A stretch of DNA of 64,000 bases from Chryseobacterium gregarium DSM 19109 (GCF_000430845.1 NZ_AUMU01000002.1:1-64000), one strand, 5' to 3'. Shown: positions 7,959 to 16,856, numbered from the stretch's first letter. Notes: a model not told the origin generated them from the letters alone. A program made the numbers and translations.

Positions 7959-8945
7959 GTGAACAATATATTCAATATACAGACAGAACAGGATTTTTTA
8001 AGAGCTTCGCTGGAGACGTTCCGGTATCAGTATGAAAATGTAAAAATCTACAGAAAGTTCGTAGACTATTTAAAGATCAGCCCTGAACAAGTGAACAGCC
8101 TGGCAGGAATTCCCTTTCTGCCGATTGAGATGTTTAAAAACCATCATATTTTAGATCAAAATAAGACATCAGATCTGTTCTTCCAAAGTTCCGGGACCAC
8201 GAAGATGAACCTGTCCAAACACTGGATCGCTGATGAAAACATCTACCAAGAGAGCATTTATAAAAGTTTTGAGCAGTTTATAGGGAAACCCGAGGATTTC
8301 ATTTTCCTGGGGCTTTTGCCCAGCTATCTGGAAAAACAAAACTCTTCTCTGATTTACATGGTGGATTACCTGATGAAAAAGTCCGGTCAGCCTGAAAACG
8401 GATATTTTCTCTACAATCATGAAGATTTATTCAGGCTGTTGAATACGCTGGAAGACAAAAAAGTCATTCTTTTCGGCGTTTCCTTTGCCTTACTGGATTT
8501 CCTGGACTATTGCCATTCTGAAAGAAACGAGAAGCCGCTCGGATTTCTTAAAAATTTAGTCGTGATTGAGACAGGCGGCATGAAAGGCAGGAAAGAAGAA
8601 ATGACCAAAGACGAACTGCTGAAAATTCTACAGCAAGGCTTCAGAACAGATAAAATCTATTCCGAATATTCCATGACCGAACTGCTTTCACAGGCCTATT
8701 CGTTAGGGAATAATGAATATGAATGCCCGAAATGGATGAGAATCAGGATCAGGAATGCCGAAGATCCCCTGGCTTATGAAAAAGAGGGAAGGACCGGGGC
8801 CATCAACATCATCGATCTCGCCAACATTCATTCCTGTTCGTTTATTGCAACCCAGGATTTAGGGAAAATCATTGGAAATAAATTCCAGGTATTGGGAAGG
8901 ATAGACCATTCAGACATCCGCGGATGCAGCCTTTTGGTTTCGTAA
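7959..8945 (+). CDS. LuxE/PaaK-family acyl-protein synthetase-like acyltransferase
   Basis: A 328-residue protein of the ANL-type acyl-activating group related to LuxE and phenylacetate-CoA ligases. The nucleotide-loop region FFQSSGTTKMNLSKHW, the central TGGMKGRKEEMTKDELL and the later YSMTELLSQAYS are visible. LuxE activates or transfers fatty acyl groups; in non-luminous flavobacteria the substrate is unknown. The start is GTG at 7959 (MNNIFNIQTEQDF), which gives a full-length N-terminus. The next gene begins 35 bases after the stop, so they may be co-transcribed. No luciferase or reductase genes are near. Confidence 0.8.
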   Translation: MNNIFNIQTEQDFLRASLETFRYQYENVKIYRKFVDYLKISPEQVNSLAGIPFLPIEMFKNHHILDQNKTSDLFFQSSGTTKMNLSKHWIADENIYQESIYKSFEQFIGKPEDFIFLGLLPSYLEKQNSSLIYMVDYLMKKSGQPENGYFLYNHEDLFRLLNTLEDKKVILFGVSFALLDFLDYCHSERNEKPLGFLKNLVVIETGGMKGRKEEMTKDELLKILQQGFRTDKIYSEYSMTELLSQAYSLGNNEYECPKWMRIRIRNAEDPLAYEKEGRTGAINIIDLANIHSCSFIATQDLGKIIGNKFQVLGRIDHSDIRGCSLLVS

Positions 8946-8980
8946 CAGAGTTTTAAAATTTCAGATTCAGAATCAGGTTT

Positions 8981-9529
8981 ATGAAGTTAAAGATTGAAGA
9001 GTTAGTTCATGCATTCATCCATTCTCAATGTAATTTTGAGAAGGAAATTGTCTTGACTAATCATTTCCATGCCGATTGGGAAGCGGATATCCTGATTGTT
9101 GATGCCGAAGGGTTCAGCCATGAGATTGAGATTAAGCTGTCAAAAAGCGACTTTAAAAATGATTTTAAAAAATCCTATACTAATGTCAATACGGGGGAAA
9201 AGTTTTTAAAACATGACAAAATCTGCTGCGGAGACTACATCTGTAATGCATTCAGTTTCCTGCTCCCGATGGGGATGGTGGACCACTCGCTTATTCCTGA
9301 GCATTGCGGGATTATTGAGTTTTACCATAATGTAGATTCCTGGGATACGGAATTTTATGTAATTCGCAGCCCCAAACGCGTGCATGAAGATTCTTACTGG
9401 AAACTGATTGACAAGGATTTTTTCATCCGGAAAATGGCTTTGAATTTACTGCAGCGAAAACTGGAAATCAAAGGAAAACATGAAGAACTGATTTTCAGAA
9501 ATCCTTTTGACCTTAAAAAGCTTAAGTAG
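8981..9529 (+). CDS. Uncharacterised protein with possible PD-(D/E)XK nuclease-like core
   Basis: I do not recognise a named family with confidence. The first third has the order expected of the PD-(D/E)XK fold: an acidic residue in a beta strand (D36 in EADILIVD), then EIEIKLSKSDF with E50-x-K52 on the next strand, then a helix. That is like small VRR/MmcB-type proteins that act on DNA ends. The remainder has several cysteines (CCGDYIC), an aromatic-rich middle and a basic C-terminus. There is no signal peptide, so it is probably cytoplasmic. It is 182 residues, 35 bases behind the LuxE-like gene. The nuclease reading is an inference from a short motif. Confidence 0.5.
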   Translation: MKLKIEELVHAFIHSQCNFEKEIVLTNHFHADWEADILIVDAEGFSHEIEIKLSKSDFKNDFKKSYTNVNTGEKFLKHDKICCGDYICNAFSFLLPMGMVDHSLIPEHCGIIEFYHNVDSWDTEFYVIRSPKRVHEDSYWKLIDKDFFIRKMALNLLQRKLEIKGKHEELIFRNPFDLKKLK

Positions 9530-9711
9530 ATTATAAAACTGACTGTTTAGAAATGAACGGTTTCCCTGTTAATCTTCAATTGATGTGAACAGGCATTGCT
9601 TTCATAACAATACTACACCCGGAGTTATCATGATTGTAAAATATACTGCCTATATCATGGTTATAGGGGTCGGTATACAAGAAATGATTATTTTTAATTG
9701 AATAATTTAAA

Positions 9712-10341
9712 ATGGCTTTCATGAAAAAGTTTTTGTGTGTGGTGATTGCAGCAGGTATCCACGGATCTTATTTTTCTCAGGCATCAAAAAAATCACTGCC
9801 CTGCTATGATCTTGAAGAAGTTTTAAAAGTAAAGCCGACAGCTCTTTATAAACCTCACCTCGACGCTTCGAGAAATTTCGGGATCAGGCTTCTTCAGGAT
9901 CCGAAAACAGTGACGAAATACATTAACAGCGGGAAGCTTCACAGGATTAAAAAAACAGGAAAAGGATACCGCGTTTATAAACTGGATTACAGCAGGCCGT
10001 GGATGGTGTCCAAAGGGAAGCTGATGCTGGAAAAAATAGGGTCGCGTTTCAGTAAGGAGACCAAAGGGAATGTGTTTACCGTTTCCTCTGTTACCAGAAC
10101 GCTGGAAGACCAGTGCAGATTAAGAAAAGTTAATACCAATGCCTCTTTGGGGATCAGTTCACATAATTACGGTAACGCTTTCGATATTTCCTATGTACGG
10201 TTTAATGATGTTTTAAAGTATAATAATAGGCTGGAAACTGCTTTAGAGAAGGTTTTGAAATATTATGCCGATGCCGGTAAAATTTATTATATCAAAGAAA
10301 AACAGCAGAGCTGTTTCCACATAACGGTAAGGAACTATTAA
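9712..10341 (+). CDS. Secreted M15-like (VanY/DUF5715) peptidase
   Basis: Signal peptide (KKFLCVVIAAGIHGSYFSQA), then a domain with the D-Ala-D-Ala carboxypeptidase pattern SSHNYGNAFD, giving zinc ligands H151 and D158, and a third histidine at H203 in CFHIT. This SxHxxGxAxD...H arrangement is that of the M15/VanY group, and the overall protein resembles DUF5715 members. It should act on peptidoglycan stem peptides in the periplasm. Either the ATG at 9712 or the one at 9721 (MKKFLC) may be the start; both leave a signal peptide. It appears to be a single gene; the next starts 80 bases later behind its own AT-rich region. Confidence 0.75.
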   Translation: MAFMKKFLCVVIAAGIHGSYFSQASKKSLPCYDLEEVLKVKPTALYKPHLDASRNFGIRLLQDPKTVTKYINSGKLHRIKKTGKGYRVYKLDYSRPWMVSKGKLMLEKIGSRFSKETKGNVFTVSSVTRTLEDQCRLRKVNTNASLGISSHNYGNAFDISYVRFNDVLKYNNRLETALEKVLKYYADAGKIYYIKEKQQSCFHITVRNY

Positions 10342-10420
10342 CGGCTTCTCAATTCTGCGTGATATACTTGCACAGATAATTTAGTTTACATAATTTTATC
10401 CCACAAAAACCGTGAAAAAT

Positions 10421-11152
10421 ATGAACACACTTAACCGGGAACAATTGAATACTGCGGTTGCAGATTGGTCCAAATCCTGTGGAAGTTATACCACCATTAA
10501 AAACCTGATCCGTACCAACTATGTCTTTAATTTTGATGCTGATACCGTGGAATGGGTGAGAAGGCAGAATAAAAATACGGACTTCTGTACGCAGATAGGA
10601 ATTTATCAGAGTAAGCTGGTGGCCGTTCTCTGCCCGATGGATGCAGATGGCAAAACAATAACCGTAGACAATTATCCTTACAGTTCTCTTGGTGAACTGG
10701 ACCGGGATCTGGCATTGACGGAAATAGAAGAATACACCCTTGTGAAAAATGCGTACCTCTCCAAAGATCTCAGAAAAATAAATAATAATGCCGATATGTA
10801 CCTGCCGGTATCCGGAAAGACGATGCTGGATCAGGATAAAGCCGTAACAGCAATCGAGTCGTGGAGAAATGACGGCATGAGCTGGTTTTACAGAGAGAGT
10901 TCCGAGTTTGCCGGAGCCAGGATTTTTAAAAAATTCTATGTGCCTTCAGATGACCTGATTCCTTCAAAACCCGGGCTGACGAATATCATCTGTTCATTCG
11001 GGCTTAAATTTTCAGAAGTGTACCAGCGGGTTTTGCCTACCCTTATTTTTATTTCTTTTTACCATGAACTTGGTAATGGCGGGAGCGTCGAGAGAATTTC
11101 CAATACCTACGACTGGTCAGAAGCGTGTCCGCCGCTTTGTAAGTATATGTAA
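10421..11152 (+). CDS. Uncharacterised cytoplasmic protein
   Basis: I do not recognise this 243-residue protein. It has no signal peptide or membrane segment. The sequence looks alpha/beta with several aromatic positions, and a C-terminal part that includes FISFYHELGNGG and a Cys-Pro-Pro-x-Cys pair next to the end. The ATG at 10421 (MNTLNREQLN) is preferred to a GTG nine bases upstream. It lies 20 bases ahead of the seven-helix membrane protein and may be the first gene of the sensor operon, which would link it to the two-component system, but nothing else supports a role. Confidence 0.6.
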   Translation: MNTLNREQLNTAVADWSKSCGSYTTIKNLIRTNYVFNFDADTVEWVRRQNKNTDFCTQIGIYQSKLVAVLCPMDADGKTITVDNYPYSSLGELDRDLALTEIEEYTLVKNAYLSKDLRKINNNADMYLPVSGKTMLDQDKAVTAIESWRNDGMSWFYRESSEFAGARIFKKFYVPSDDLIPSKPGLTNIICSFGLKFSEVYQRVLPTLIFISFYHELGNGGSVERISNTYDWSEACPPLCKYM

Positions 11153-11172
11153 TTTTTTAACCCCAATATATT

Positions 11173-11781
11173 GTGGATATTTATCATCTAATAATTTATC
11201 TCAATAATAGTTTACTGTTAATCTGTGCTTTTATCGGACTTTTAAAGTACAGATCTTTTAAAAATACAGAAAAATGGTATGTATATTATATCATTTTTCT
11301 TTTTTTAATAGAAGCTATTGTTAAAATTGCGCTTTATCAGTTTGAGGTAAAAGACCTCGGCTTTATTTTTCCTTATTATGTTTCCGGAGAGCTGCTTCTT
11401 TTGGGGATTTTGTTTATCAGGAAGCTCAAATTGCCGTATTACTGGGGTATCCCGATTGTTTTAATGGCAGGTTATTTTTTAATTGATGCTGACGGTATCA
11501 CCAATGAGGTAAAGAAGGTCATATCCAATATTGTGGTGATTTCTTTTGCAGGATATGCACTGCTTACCGAAATTAAGAACAGTAAGATCAATGACCGGTT
11601 TATACTGGCAGACAGTTTTATTTTTCTGTATTATGCGCTGTCGGTTTTTCTGTTTTTCCTTCTGCGGCAGCTTCCGGCATTCGGAAAGGAGGAAGCCCAG
11701 CTCATCTGGGGTATGAATAATATTCTCTGCAGTTTTCTTTATTTATCCATCATTTATACCTTTTTAAAATTAAAGAAATAA
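11173..11781 (+). CDS. Seven-helix membrane protein, possible sensor partner of the following kinase
   Basis: A 202-residue protein made almost entirely of about seven hydrophobic helices, starting with IIYLNNSLLLICAFIGLL and ending with LCSFLYLSIIYTFLKLKK, joined by very short loops. No known catalytic motif is visible. The start is GTG at 11173. It ends 26 bases before the likely TTG start of the histidine kinase, which has only one membrane helix and no sensor domain of its own. The seven-helix layout resembles the membrane sensor half of 7TM histidine kinases, here on a separate gene; that link is inference from position and topology. Confidence 0.6.
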   Translation: MDIYHLIIYLNNSLLLICAFIGLLKYRSFKNTEKWYVYYIIFLFLIEAIVKIALYQFEVKDLGFIFPYYVSGELLLLGILFIRKLKLPYYWGIPIVLMAGYFLIDADGITNEVKKVISNIVVISFAGYALLTEIKNSKINDRFILADSFIFLYYALSVFLFFLLRQLPAFGKEEAQLIWGMNNILCSFLYLSIIYTFLKLKK

Positions 11782-11807
11782 CATTAAATATCACCTTTTT
11801 TATAGCG

Positions 11808-12560
11808 TTGATCGTCGTCCTGGTGATCATCATGTCTTTTATTCTGCTGGCATACAGAAGCTTTATCCAGAGGATTGTCAGGGAAAAGAATACACAGTAT
11901 GAAGCAGAGGTGTTACATCAGAAAAAGCTGGCACTGGAAAATATCAAGGCGCAGGAATCGGAAAGGAAAAGAATTGCGGTAATGATTCATGATGATATTG
12001 GCAACCGCCTGAATATCCTTTCATTATGGCTGAATAACCTTGATACAAAAGGGGATGAACTGATTAAAAAAAATATTACCACGCAGATCTCTTCTTTGAT
12101 CGATTCCGCAAGAAGCATTTCGCATTCACTGTATCCTGTGAATCTTGAGGCTGTGGGATTGGTATTATACATAGAAGAGCTGATTGCAAATCTGGCAGGA
12201 AGAATCAATATCTCGCTGACGGTAAGCCCGAAGTTTCAGAAGAAAAATATTTTTATAGAAGTACAGTTATACAGAATCATCCAGGAATTCACTACGAATG
12301 TTCTCAAACATTCGGAAGCGTCAAAAGTCAGGATCTACATTAAAGATCATAAGGATTATCTCTGCGTAGTCATTTCAGACAACGGGCAGAGTTTTGAATA
12401 CGAAGAAGTGAAAAAAGGGATGGGTATAAAGAATATCGAATCCAGAATAAAATCTATGAATGCGGCCTACAAATGGAAAAATGTTTTAAATGAAGGCAGC
12501 CGTTTAATTATTAAAATTCCATACAACAATGAATTCCCAGATCAAAATAGCACTGGTTGA
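11808..12560 (+). CDS. Sensor histidine kinase (HisKA_3/NarX-type)
   Basis: One N-terminal membrane helix (VVLVIIMSFILLAY), a short coiled coil, a dimerisation and phosphoacceptor domain with ERKRIAVMIHDDIGNRL (H61), and an ATPase domain with the N box (EFTTNVLKHS) and the G box (SDNGQSF, KGMGIKNI). This is the DesK/NarX class that phosphorylates LuxR-type regulators. There is no periplasmic sensor domain. The start is uncertain: TTG at 11808 is used, but the frame is open back to the previous gene and an ATT/ATA start at 11778-11790 is possible. It overlaps the response regulator by 32 bases, so the two are translated together. Confidence 0.88.
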   Translation: MIVVLVIIMSFILLAYRSFIQRIVREKNTQYEAEVLHQKKLALENIKAQESERKRIAVMIHDDIGNRLNILSLWLNNLDTKGDELIKKNITTQISSLIDSARSISHSLYPVNLEAVGLVLYIEELIANLAGRINISLTVSPKFQKKNIFIEVQLYRIIQEFTTNVLKHSEASKVRIYIKDHKDYLCVVISDNGQSFEYEEVKKGMGIKNIESRIKSMNAAYKWKNVLNEGSRLIIKIPYNNEFPDQNSTG

Positions 12561-13206
12561 TGACGAACAGCTGATCGTTGAAGGGGTAAAGATGCTCCTG
12601 TCATCCGAACAGAATATTACGGTAGACTTTACGTCTAACACCGGACCGGATTTTTTACAGACCTTAGAGCATACCTCCGGGGAAGATTTTCCCGATATCG
12701 CTTTGGTAGATGTTCAGATGCAGCCCATGAACGGTTTTGAGCTGGTGGAAATCCTGAAAGAAAAATATCCGGATCTTAAAATTATCATCCTCTCCTCACA
12801 CTATAAAACCACGATCCTCGGATATATGGTAAAACTGGGCGTATCGGCTTTCCTTCCTAAAAATTCGAACAGAAATGCCTTTATAGAAGCAATTACGATG
12901 GTGTATAAAAACGGGATCTTCTTCACCCCGGAGGACCATCAGATGATTTTTTCCTATATGAACAGTCCTGCCAAGAAAAGAACACTCTTTGATATGGATG
13001 ACGAACTTTCTGACCGTGAAAAAGACGTCGTGAAACTGATCTGCCAGGAATATACCAACAACGAAATTGCGGAAAAATTATTCATCAGCCCGAGAACCGT
13101 AGAAAGTCACAGGCAGAGAATCGTTGATAAAATAGGGGCCAAAAATACGGTCGGCATTGTCATTTATGCCATTATCAATAATATATATTCTTTAGAAAAA
13201 ATCTGA
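12529..13206 (+). CDS. NarL/LuxR-family response regulator
   Basis: Receiver domain with the acidic pair D11-D12, phosphoacceptor D61 (ALVDVQM) and the usual downstream Ser and Lys (ILSSH, FLPKNS), then a LuxR-type helix-turn-helix (LSDREKDVVKLI, NNEIAEKLFISPRTVESHRQRI). It should be phosphorylated by the kinase whose gene it overlaps. It binds DNA as a dimer, so palindromic sites near by are candidates; one lies at 13285-13314 ahead of the DUF2235 lipase gene. The ATG at 12529 gives a full receiver domain of normal length (225 residues in all). A terminator follows at once. Confidence 0.92.
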   Translation: MNSQIKIALVDDEQLIVEGVKMLLSSEQNITVDFTSNTGPDFLQTLEHTSGEDFPDIALVDVQMQPMNGFELVEILKEKYPDLKIIILSSHYKTTILGYMVKLGVSAFLPKNSNRNAFIEAITMVYKNGIFFTPEDHQMIFSYMNSPAKKRTLFDMDDELSDREKDVVKLICQEYTNNEIAEKLFISPRTVESHRQRIVDKIGAKNTVGIVIYAIINNIYSLEKI

Positions 13207-13231
13207 TTCCGTACAAATACGGAATTTTTTA
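13206..13231 (+). terminator. Terminator after the response regulator
   Basis: Arms ATTCCGTA and TACGGAAT with a four-base loop, then a T run. The stem overlaps the stop codon of the gene. Confidence 0.75.
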
Positions 13232-13284
13232 TTTGGTACTTTTTACGCTACGTTCCTTTTTTTTTTCATCGTTACTTTGAAGAA

Positions 13285-13314
13285 TTCATTAATAGATAAC
13301 CTATTGTTAATGAA
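13285..13314. promoter_or_regulatory. Inverted repeat ahead of the DUF2235 lipase gene
   Basis: TTCATTAATAG and CTATTGTTAATGAA form a dyad: TTCATTAA pairs with TTAATGAA, and the inner TAG with CTA, with a TTG bulge. It lies 27-56 bases ahead of the start codon. It could be an operator, for example for the response regulator just upstream; this is inference. Confidence 0.35.
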
Positions 13315-13340
13315 GAGTAAAGATAAAACCACCAAGGAGT

Positions 13341-14684
13341 ATGAAAAATAATACCATCACTGTCGGAATTTTCTTCGATGGAACCGGAAACAACGGGATT
13401 AATGCAACGTCTTCCCGGAAACCTCCGGCAAACAGTGAAAGCTATTATGGCAATACAACCAATATTTACAGGCTGTTCGGGCTGTTCGGGGGTGACGAAA
13501 AATTATATGTTGAAGGAATCGGGACGGTAACGGATCAGGAAGACAGCGATTTCGCTATGGCTACCTGCCGGAATCCGGGGAAATCAGAGGGATATTCTTC
13601 CGATGATAAGCTGAACAGAGCCTTTTCCTTTATTGAAAAACTAACGGCTGATAAAACCCGCAGATATGAACTTTATGTGTATGGATTCAGCAGAGGCGCT
13701 ATGCTGGCAAGGCACTTCTGCCACGAACTGCTGAAACCGGAATCGTCTATCCAGGCAGATATGACAATAAAGTTCCTGGGAGTTTTTGATACGGTGGAAT
13801 CTTCTGCTTTCAGTGAGTATGATGTTACATTATTACCTGCCATAGAAAGGGCACTTCATCTGTGTGCCATAAACGAATGCCGGTATTTCTTCCCGTTGAC
13901 GGGTTTTTTTGAAGATTCCCCGGAAGCGGGAGATTCAAAATATGAAACAGAACAAACGGTCTGGAAAGAAATTTTTGTCCCGGGAGCCCATGCGGATGTT
14001 GGCGGAGGATATCTGGAAAGCTCAGAATCGGTATATCTTTCTCCCGAGTTCATCAACAACGGCGAACTCCTTTCATACCTACACAATATAAGGGAAACAG
14101 CTGCCGCTACAGAAGAAAACAGGATCTGGGATTCTCTTTTACAGCAGGCAAGGCCGGACCATGGAGATATCTTTTCCCAGGCATATGCAGAAAGAAGGCG
14201 GGTGTACATGGATATGTCCAAAGTTTACGGGAGATTAATGCTGAAAGAGTCGAATTTTAAACAGCAGGTCTTTATGACTGATTTTAGTGAATCCGATTTT
14301 TTAATAGATCCGGAAAAGCATCCGTACCTGGCAGAACTTTATCATGAACTGGAGCGGTATGCGGAAAATTTTTCTCCGGAATTAAAGCCGGATTACCATT
14401 ACGAAAGGCTGATGGATTATACCCATATTTCAGCGAATTTCGGTCTGTTTCCTCCCGGAGTGATGGAGGCAAAATCCGGTGCCCATGCGGAATTCATCAA
14501 CAACGGACTGAATGTGCCTACTCGTTCCGACGATAGGTTCAGTACAAATCAGGCAAAATTACACTCGGAAATACATTATGTGGAAAATTATGTAGTGGAC
14601 TATGCCTTCGGAATGAATATTCCGAATAACGATAATTGGAGCCGTACTATATTGAGTAAAGAATCCCTTTATAATAAATATTAG
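13341..14684 (+). CDS. DUF2235 (Tle1-like) alpha/beta-hydrolase, probable phospholipase
   Basis: A DUF2235 hydrolase like the catalytic domain of Tle1 phospholipase effectors. It opens with FFDGTGNN (residues 11-18). The nucleophile is S117 in GFSRGA, the acidic residue is probably D150 (GVFDTVE), and the histidine is H217 in GAHADVGGGY. All catalytic positions are therefore present. It is 447 residues with no signal peptide. Tle1 proteins are usually type VI secretion toxins, but no vgrG, hcp, adaptor or immunity gene is next to it, so it may also be a housekeeping lipase. AAGGAG sits one base before the ATG, too close to be an ideal ribosome site. It follows the two-component system and may be its target. 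Confidence 0.82.
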   Translation: MKNNTITVGIFFDGTGNNGINATSSRKPPANSESYYGNTTNIYRLFGLFGGDEKLYVEGIGTVTDQEDSDFAMATCRNPGKSEGYSSDDKLNRAFSFIEKLTADKTRRYELYVYGFSRGAMLARHFCHELLKPESSIQADMTIKFLGVFDTVESSAFSEYDVTLLPAIERALHLCAINECRYFFPLTGFFEDSPEAGDSKYETEQTVWKEIFVPGAHADVGGGYLESSESVYLSPEFINNGELLSYLHNIRETAAATEENRIWDSLLQQARPDHGDIFSQAYAERRRVYMDMSKVYGRLMLKESNFKQQVFMTDFSESDFLIDPEKHPYLAELYHELERYAENFSPELKPDYHYERLMDYTHISANFGLFPPGVMEAKSGAHAEFINNGLNVPTRSDDRFSTNQAKLHSEIHYVENYVVDYAFGMNIPNNDNWSRTILSKESLYNKY

Positions 14685-14711
14685 TACTTTTTCAGTTTTA
14701 AATTTAGGTTG

Positions 14712-14741
14712 GAGCTGTCTTTAATAGGCAGCTCTTTTATT
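14712..14741 (+). terminator. Terminator after the DUF2235 gene
   Basis: Arms GAGCTGTC and GGCAGCTC (one G-T pair) with a seven-base loop and a T-rich tail. Confidence 0.65.
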
Positions 14742-14800
14742 TTCTTAATGTTAATTAGCAGATCGCTGATCTTAATATCCGTGATTCATTTCTTTTTGCG

Positions 14801-14808
14801 TATTTTTG
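14801..14808 (+). promoter_or_regulatory. ABC-F promoter -7 box
   Basis: TATTTTTG matches TAnnTTTG and lies about 50 bases before the ATG at 14860. Confidence 0.55.
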
Positions 14809-14859
14809 CGCCTTGAAATATTCAATAGACATTATTCACTTTTAATTATTCATTTACAC

Positions 14860-16788
14860 ATGCTTTCGGTTCAAGGTTTAGGATTACATCATTCGGGAAA
14901 TTATCTGTTTCAAAACGTGAATTTCACGATCAAAAAAGATGATAAAATTGGATTGGTCGGTAAAAACGGTGCCGGGAAATCCACTTTATTGAAAATGCTT
15001 TCCGGAGAAATTACATTTTATGAAGGAAGTGTGGTTCCGGAAGGGAATGTCACGATTGGATTCCTTAAGCAGGACCTTGACTTTGTGAAAGGAAGAACGG
15101 TCTGGAATGAAACCATGCAGGCCTTTGAACAGATCAATGCATGGAAAGAAGAATTGGAAGAGATCAACCATCAGATGACGGTAAGAACCGATTATGAAAG
15201 CGACTCTTACACGGATTTGATCAACAGAATGACGGATCTGAATGATCTTCTCATGCACCACGATGCCTATAATCTGGAAGGGGATATCGAAAAAGTTTTG
15301 TTTGGGTTAGGTTTTAAAGCAGATGATTTTCATAAAATCACCGACGAATTTTCCGGAGGATGGAGAATGAGGATTGAACTGGCAAAACTGCTGCTTCAGA
15401 AAAATGATTTAATGCTTCTCGATGAGCCTACCAACCACCTGGATATGGAATCCATCATCTGGCTGGAGAACTTTTTGAAAGATTATCCCGGAGCCATCCT
15501 TCTGGTAAGTCACGATAAACAGTTTATGACCGCAGTCTGCAACCGTACTTTTGATGTGAATAACAGGAAAGTGGATGATTATAAAGCCAATTATTCCAAA
15601 TACCTGTTGATGCGTGAAGACCGCCGTGAAAAACTGATTCAGGCTAAAAAGAATCAGGATGCGGAAATCAAGCAGATGGAAGACAACATCAATAAGTTCC
15701 GTGCCAGTGCCACCAAAGCCTCTTTTGCACAGTCGCTTATTAAAAAACTGGATAAAATCGACCGTATTGAAGTGGATAATGAAGATGTTTCCAAATTCAA
15801 TATCCGTTTCGTTCAGTCTGTGGTTCCAGGAAAAGTAATCTTCGAGGCTGAAAACCTGGGGAAAGCGTATGGGCAGAAACAGATTTTTGATGACGTGGAC
15901 TTTATTGTTCAGCGGGGCGACCGGATTGCGCTTCTGGGGCAAAACGGACAGGGTAAAACAACGCTGGCGAAAATTCTTGCCGGAGATATTAAAGATTATT
16001 CCGGAAACTGGAATTTAGGCCACAACGTCAATATCGGTTACTTTGCCCAGAACCAGGAGGAAGTTTTAACGCCTAATAAAACCGTTCAGGAAGAAGCCGA
16101 AGATGCGGCCACCGAAGAAACCAGACCTAGGGTAAGGGATCTGTTAGGGTCTTTCCTTTTCCAGGGTGAAGCGGTAAACAAGAAAACAAAAGTGCTTTCA
16201 GGAGGGGAAAGAAACCGTCTGGCATTGTGTAAGTTGCTTCTGCGTCCGTTCAATACGCTGATTATGGATGAACCTACCAATCACCTGGATATTCAGTCTA
16301 AAGAGATCATCAAGCTGGCGCTTCAGAAATTTGAAGGAACACTGATCGTAATTTCTCACGACAGGGAATTTTTACAGGGCCTCTGTGACAAGATTTACGA
16401 ATTCCGTGACGGGCATATGAAAGAATTCCTGGGCGATATCAATGAATACCTTGAATTCAGACAAAAAGAAAGCATCAGGGAAATTTCTGCCGAGAAAGCA
16501 AAGCTCCGAGGTGATGAACCGAAAGCTGAGGTTAAAAAAGCCGAAAAGCCTGCGGAAAATAACACTCAGTCTTCTGTCATTGTGAGCAAGGAACAGAAGA
16601 ACATTCAGAATAAGATTAAAAAAGTAGAAGAACAAATTTCCGAGCTCGAAACGAAAATAGAAGAAATGGAAGCTTCCTTTACCAAAGAAAACCCTTCTGA
16701 TGAAACCCTGGAATCCTATAATAAAAAGAAAGAAGAGCTGGATGTGGCTCTGCAGGAATGGGAGTATTTAGGGACCCAGCTGGTTTAG
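14860..16788 (+). CDS. ABC-F family ATPase (ribosome-associated type)
   Basis: Two ABC domains in one soluble chain without membrane segments, the ABC-F layout of proteins that bind the ribosomal E site (EttA, Uup and antibiotic-protection factors). Walker A motifs are GKNGAGKST and GQNGQGKTT, the signatures FSGGWRMR and LSGGERNR, and the Walker B ends LLDEPTNHLD and IMDEPTNHLD. Between the domains is the basic linker. The C-terminus has a charged, coiled-coil extension as in Uup-like members. The ATG at 14860 (MLSVQGLGLHHSG) is preferred to the upstream TTG because the promoter lies at 14801. 642 residues. Substrate or drug specificity cannot be read from the sequence. Confidence 0.92.
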   Translation: MLSVQGLGLHHSGNYLFQNVNFTIKKDDKIGLVGKNGAGKSTLLKMLSGEITFYEGSVVPEGNVTIGFLKQDLDFVKGRTVWNETMQAFEQINAWKEELEEINHQMTVRTDYESDSYTDLINRMTDLNDLLMHHDAYNLEGDIEKVLFGLGFKADDFHKITDEFSGGWRMRIELAKLLLQKNDLMLLDEPTNHLDMESIIWLENFLKDYPGAILLVSHDKQFMTAVCNRTFDVNNRKVDDYKANYSKYLLMREDRREKLIQAKKNQDAEIKQMEDNINKFRASATKASFAQSLIKKLDKIDRIEVDNEDVSKFNIRFVQSVVPGKVIFEAENLGKAYGQKQIFDDVDFIVQRGDRIALLGQNGQGKTTLAKILAGDIKDYSGNWNLGHNVNIGYFAQNQEEVLTPNKTVQEEAEDAATEETRPRVRDLLGSFLFQGEAVNKKTKVLSGGERNRLALCKLLLRPFNTLIMDEPTNHLDIQSKEIIKLALQKFEGTLIVISHDREFLQGLCDKIYEFRDGHMKEFLGDINEYLEFRQKESIREISAEKAKLRGDEPKAEVKKAEKPAENNTQSSVIVSKEQKNIQNKIKKVEEQISELETKIEEMEASFTKENPSDETLESYNKKKEELDVALQEWEYLGTQLV

Positions 16789-16856
16789 CGGTTTGATAAT
16801 AAATTTATTTTTTATTGAATGCCATAATAAAGTATTGATCTTTACAGTATATTACT

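Noticed and set aside
7959..8945. A lux (luminescence) operon
   Set aside because: LuxE-like proteins are common in non-luminous flavobacteria, and no luciferase or reductase genes are near.
13341..14684. A type VI secretion cluster
   Set aside because: Only the lipase is present. No tss, hcp, vgrG, PAAR or immunity gene is seen in the window.
15409..15942. 177-codon frame on the minus strand
   Set aside because: Lies fully inside the ABC-F gene and reads as its complement.
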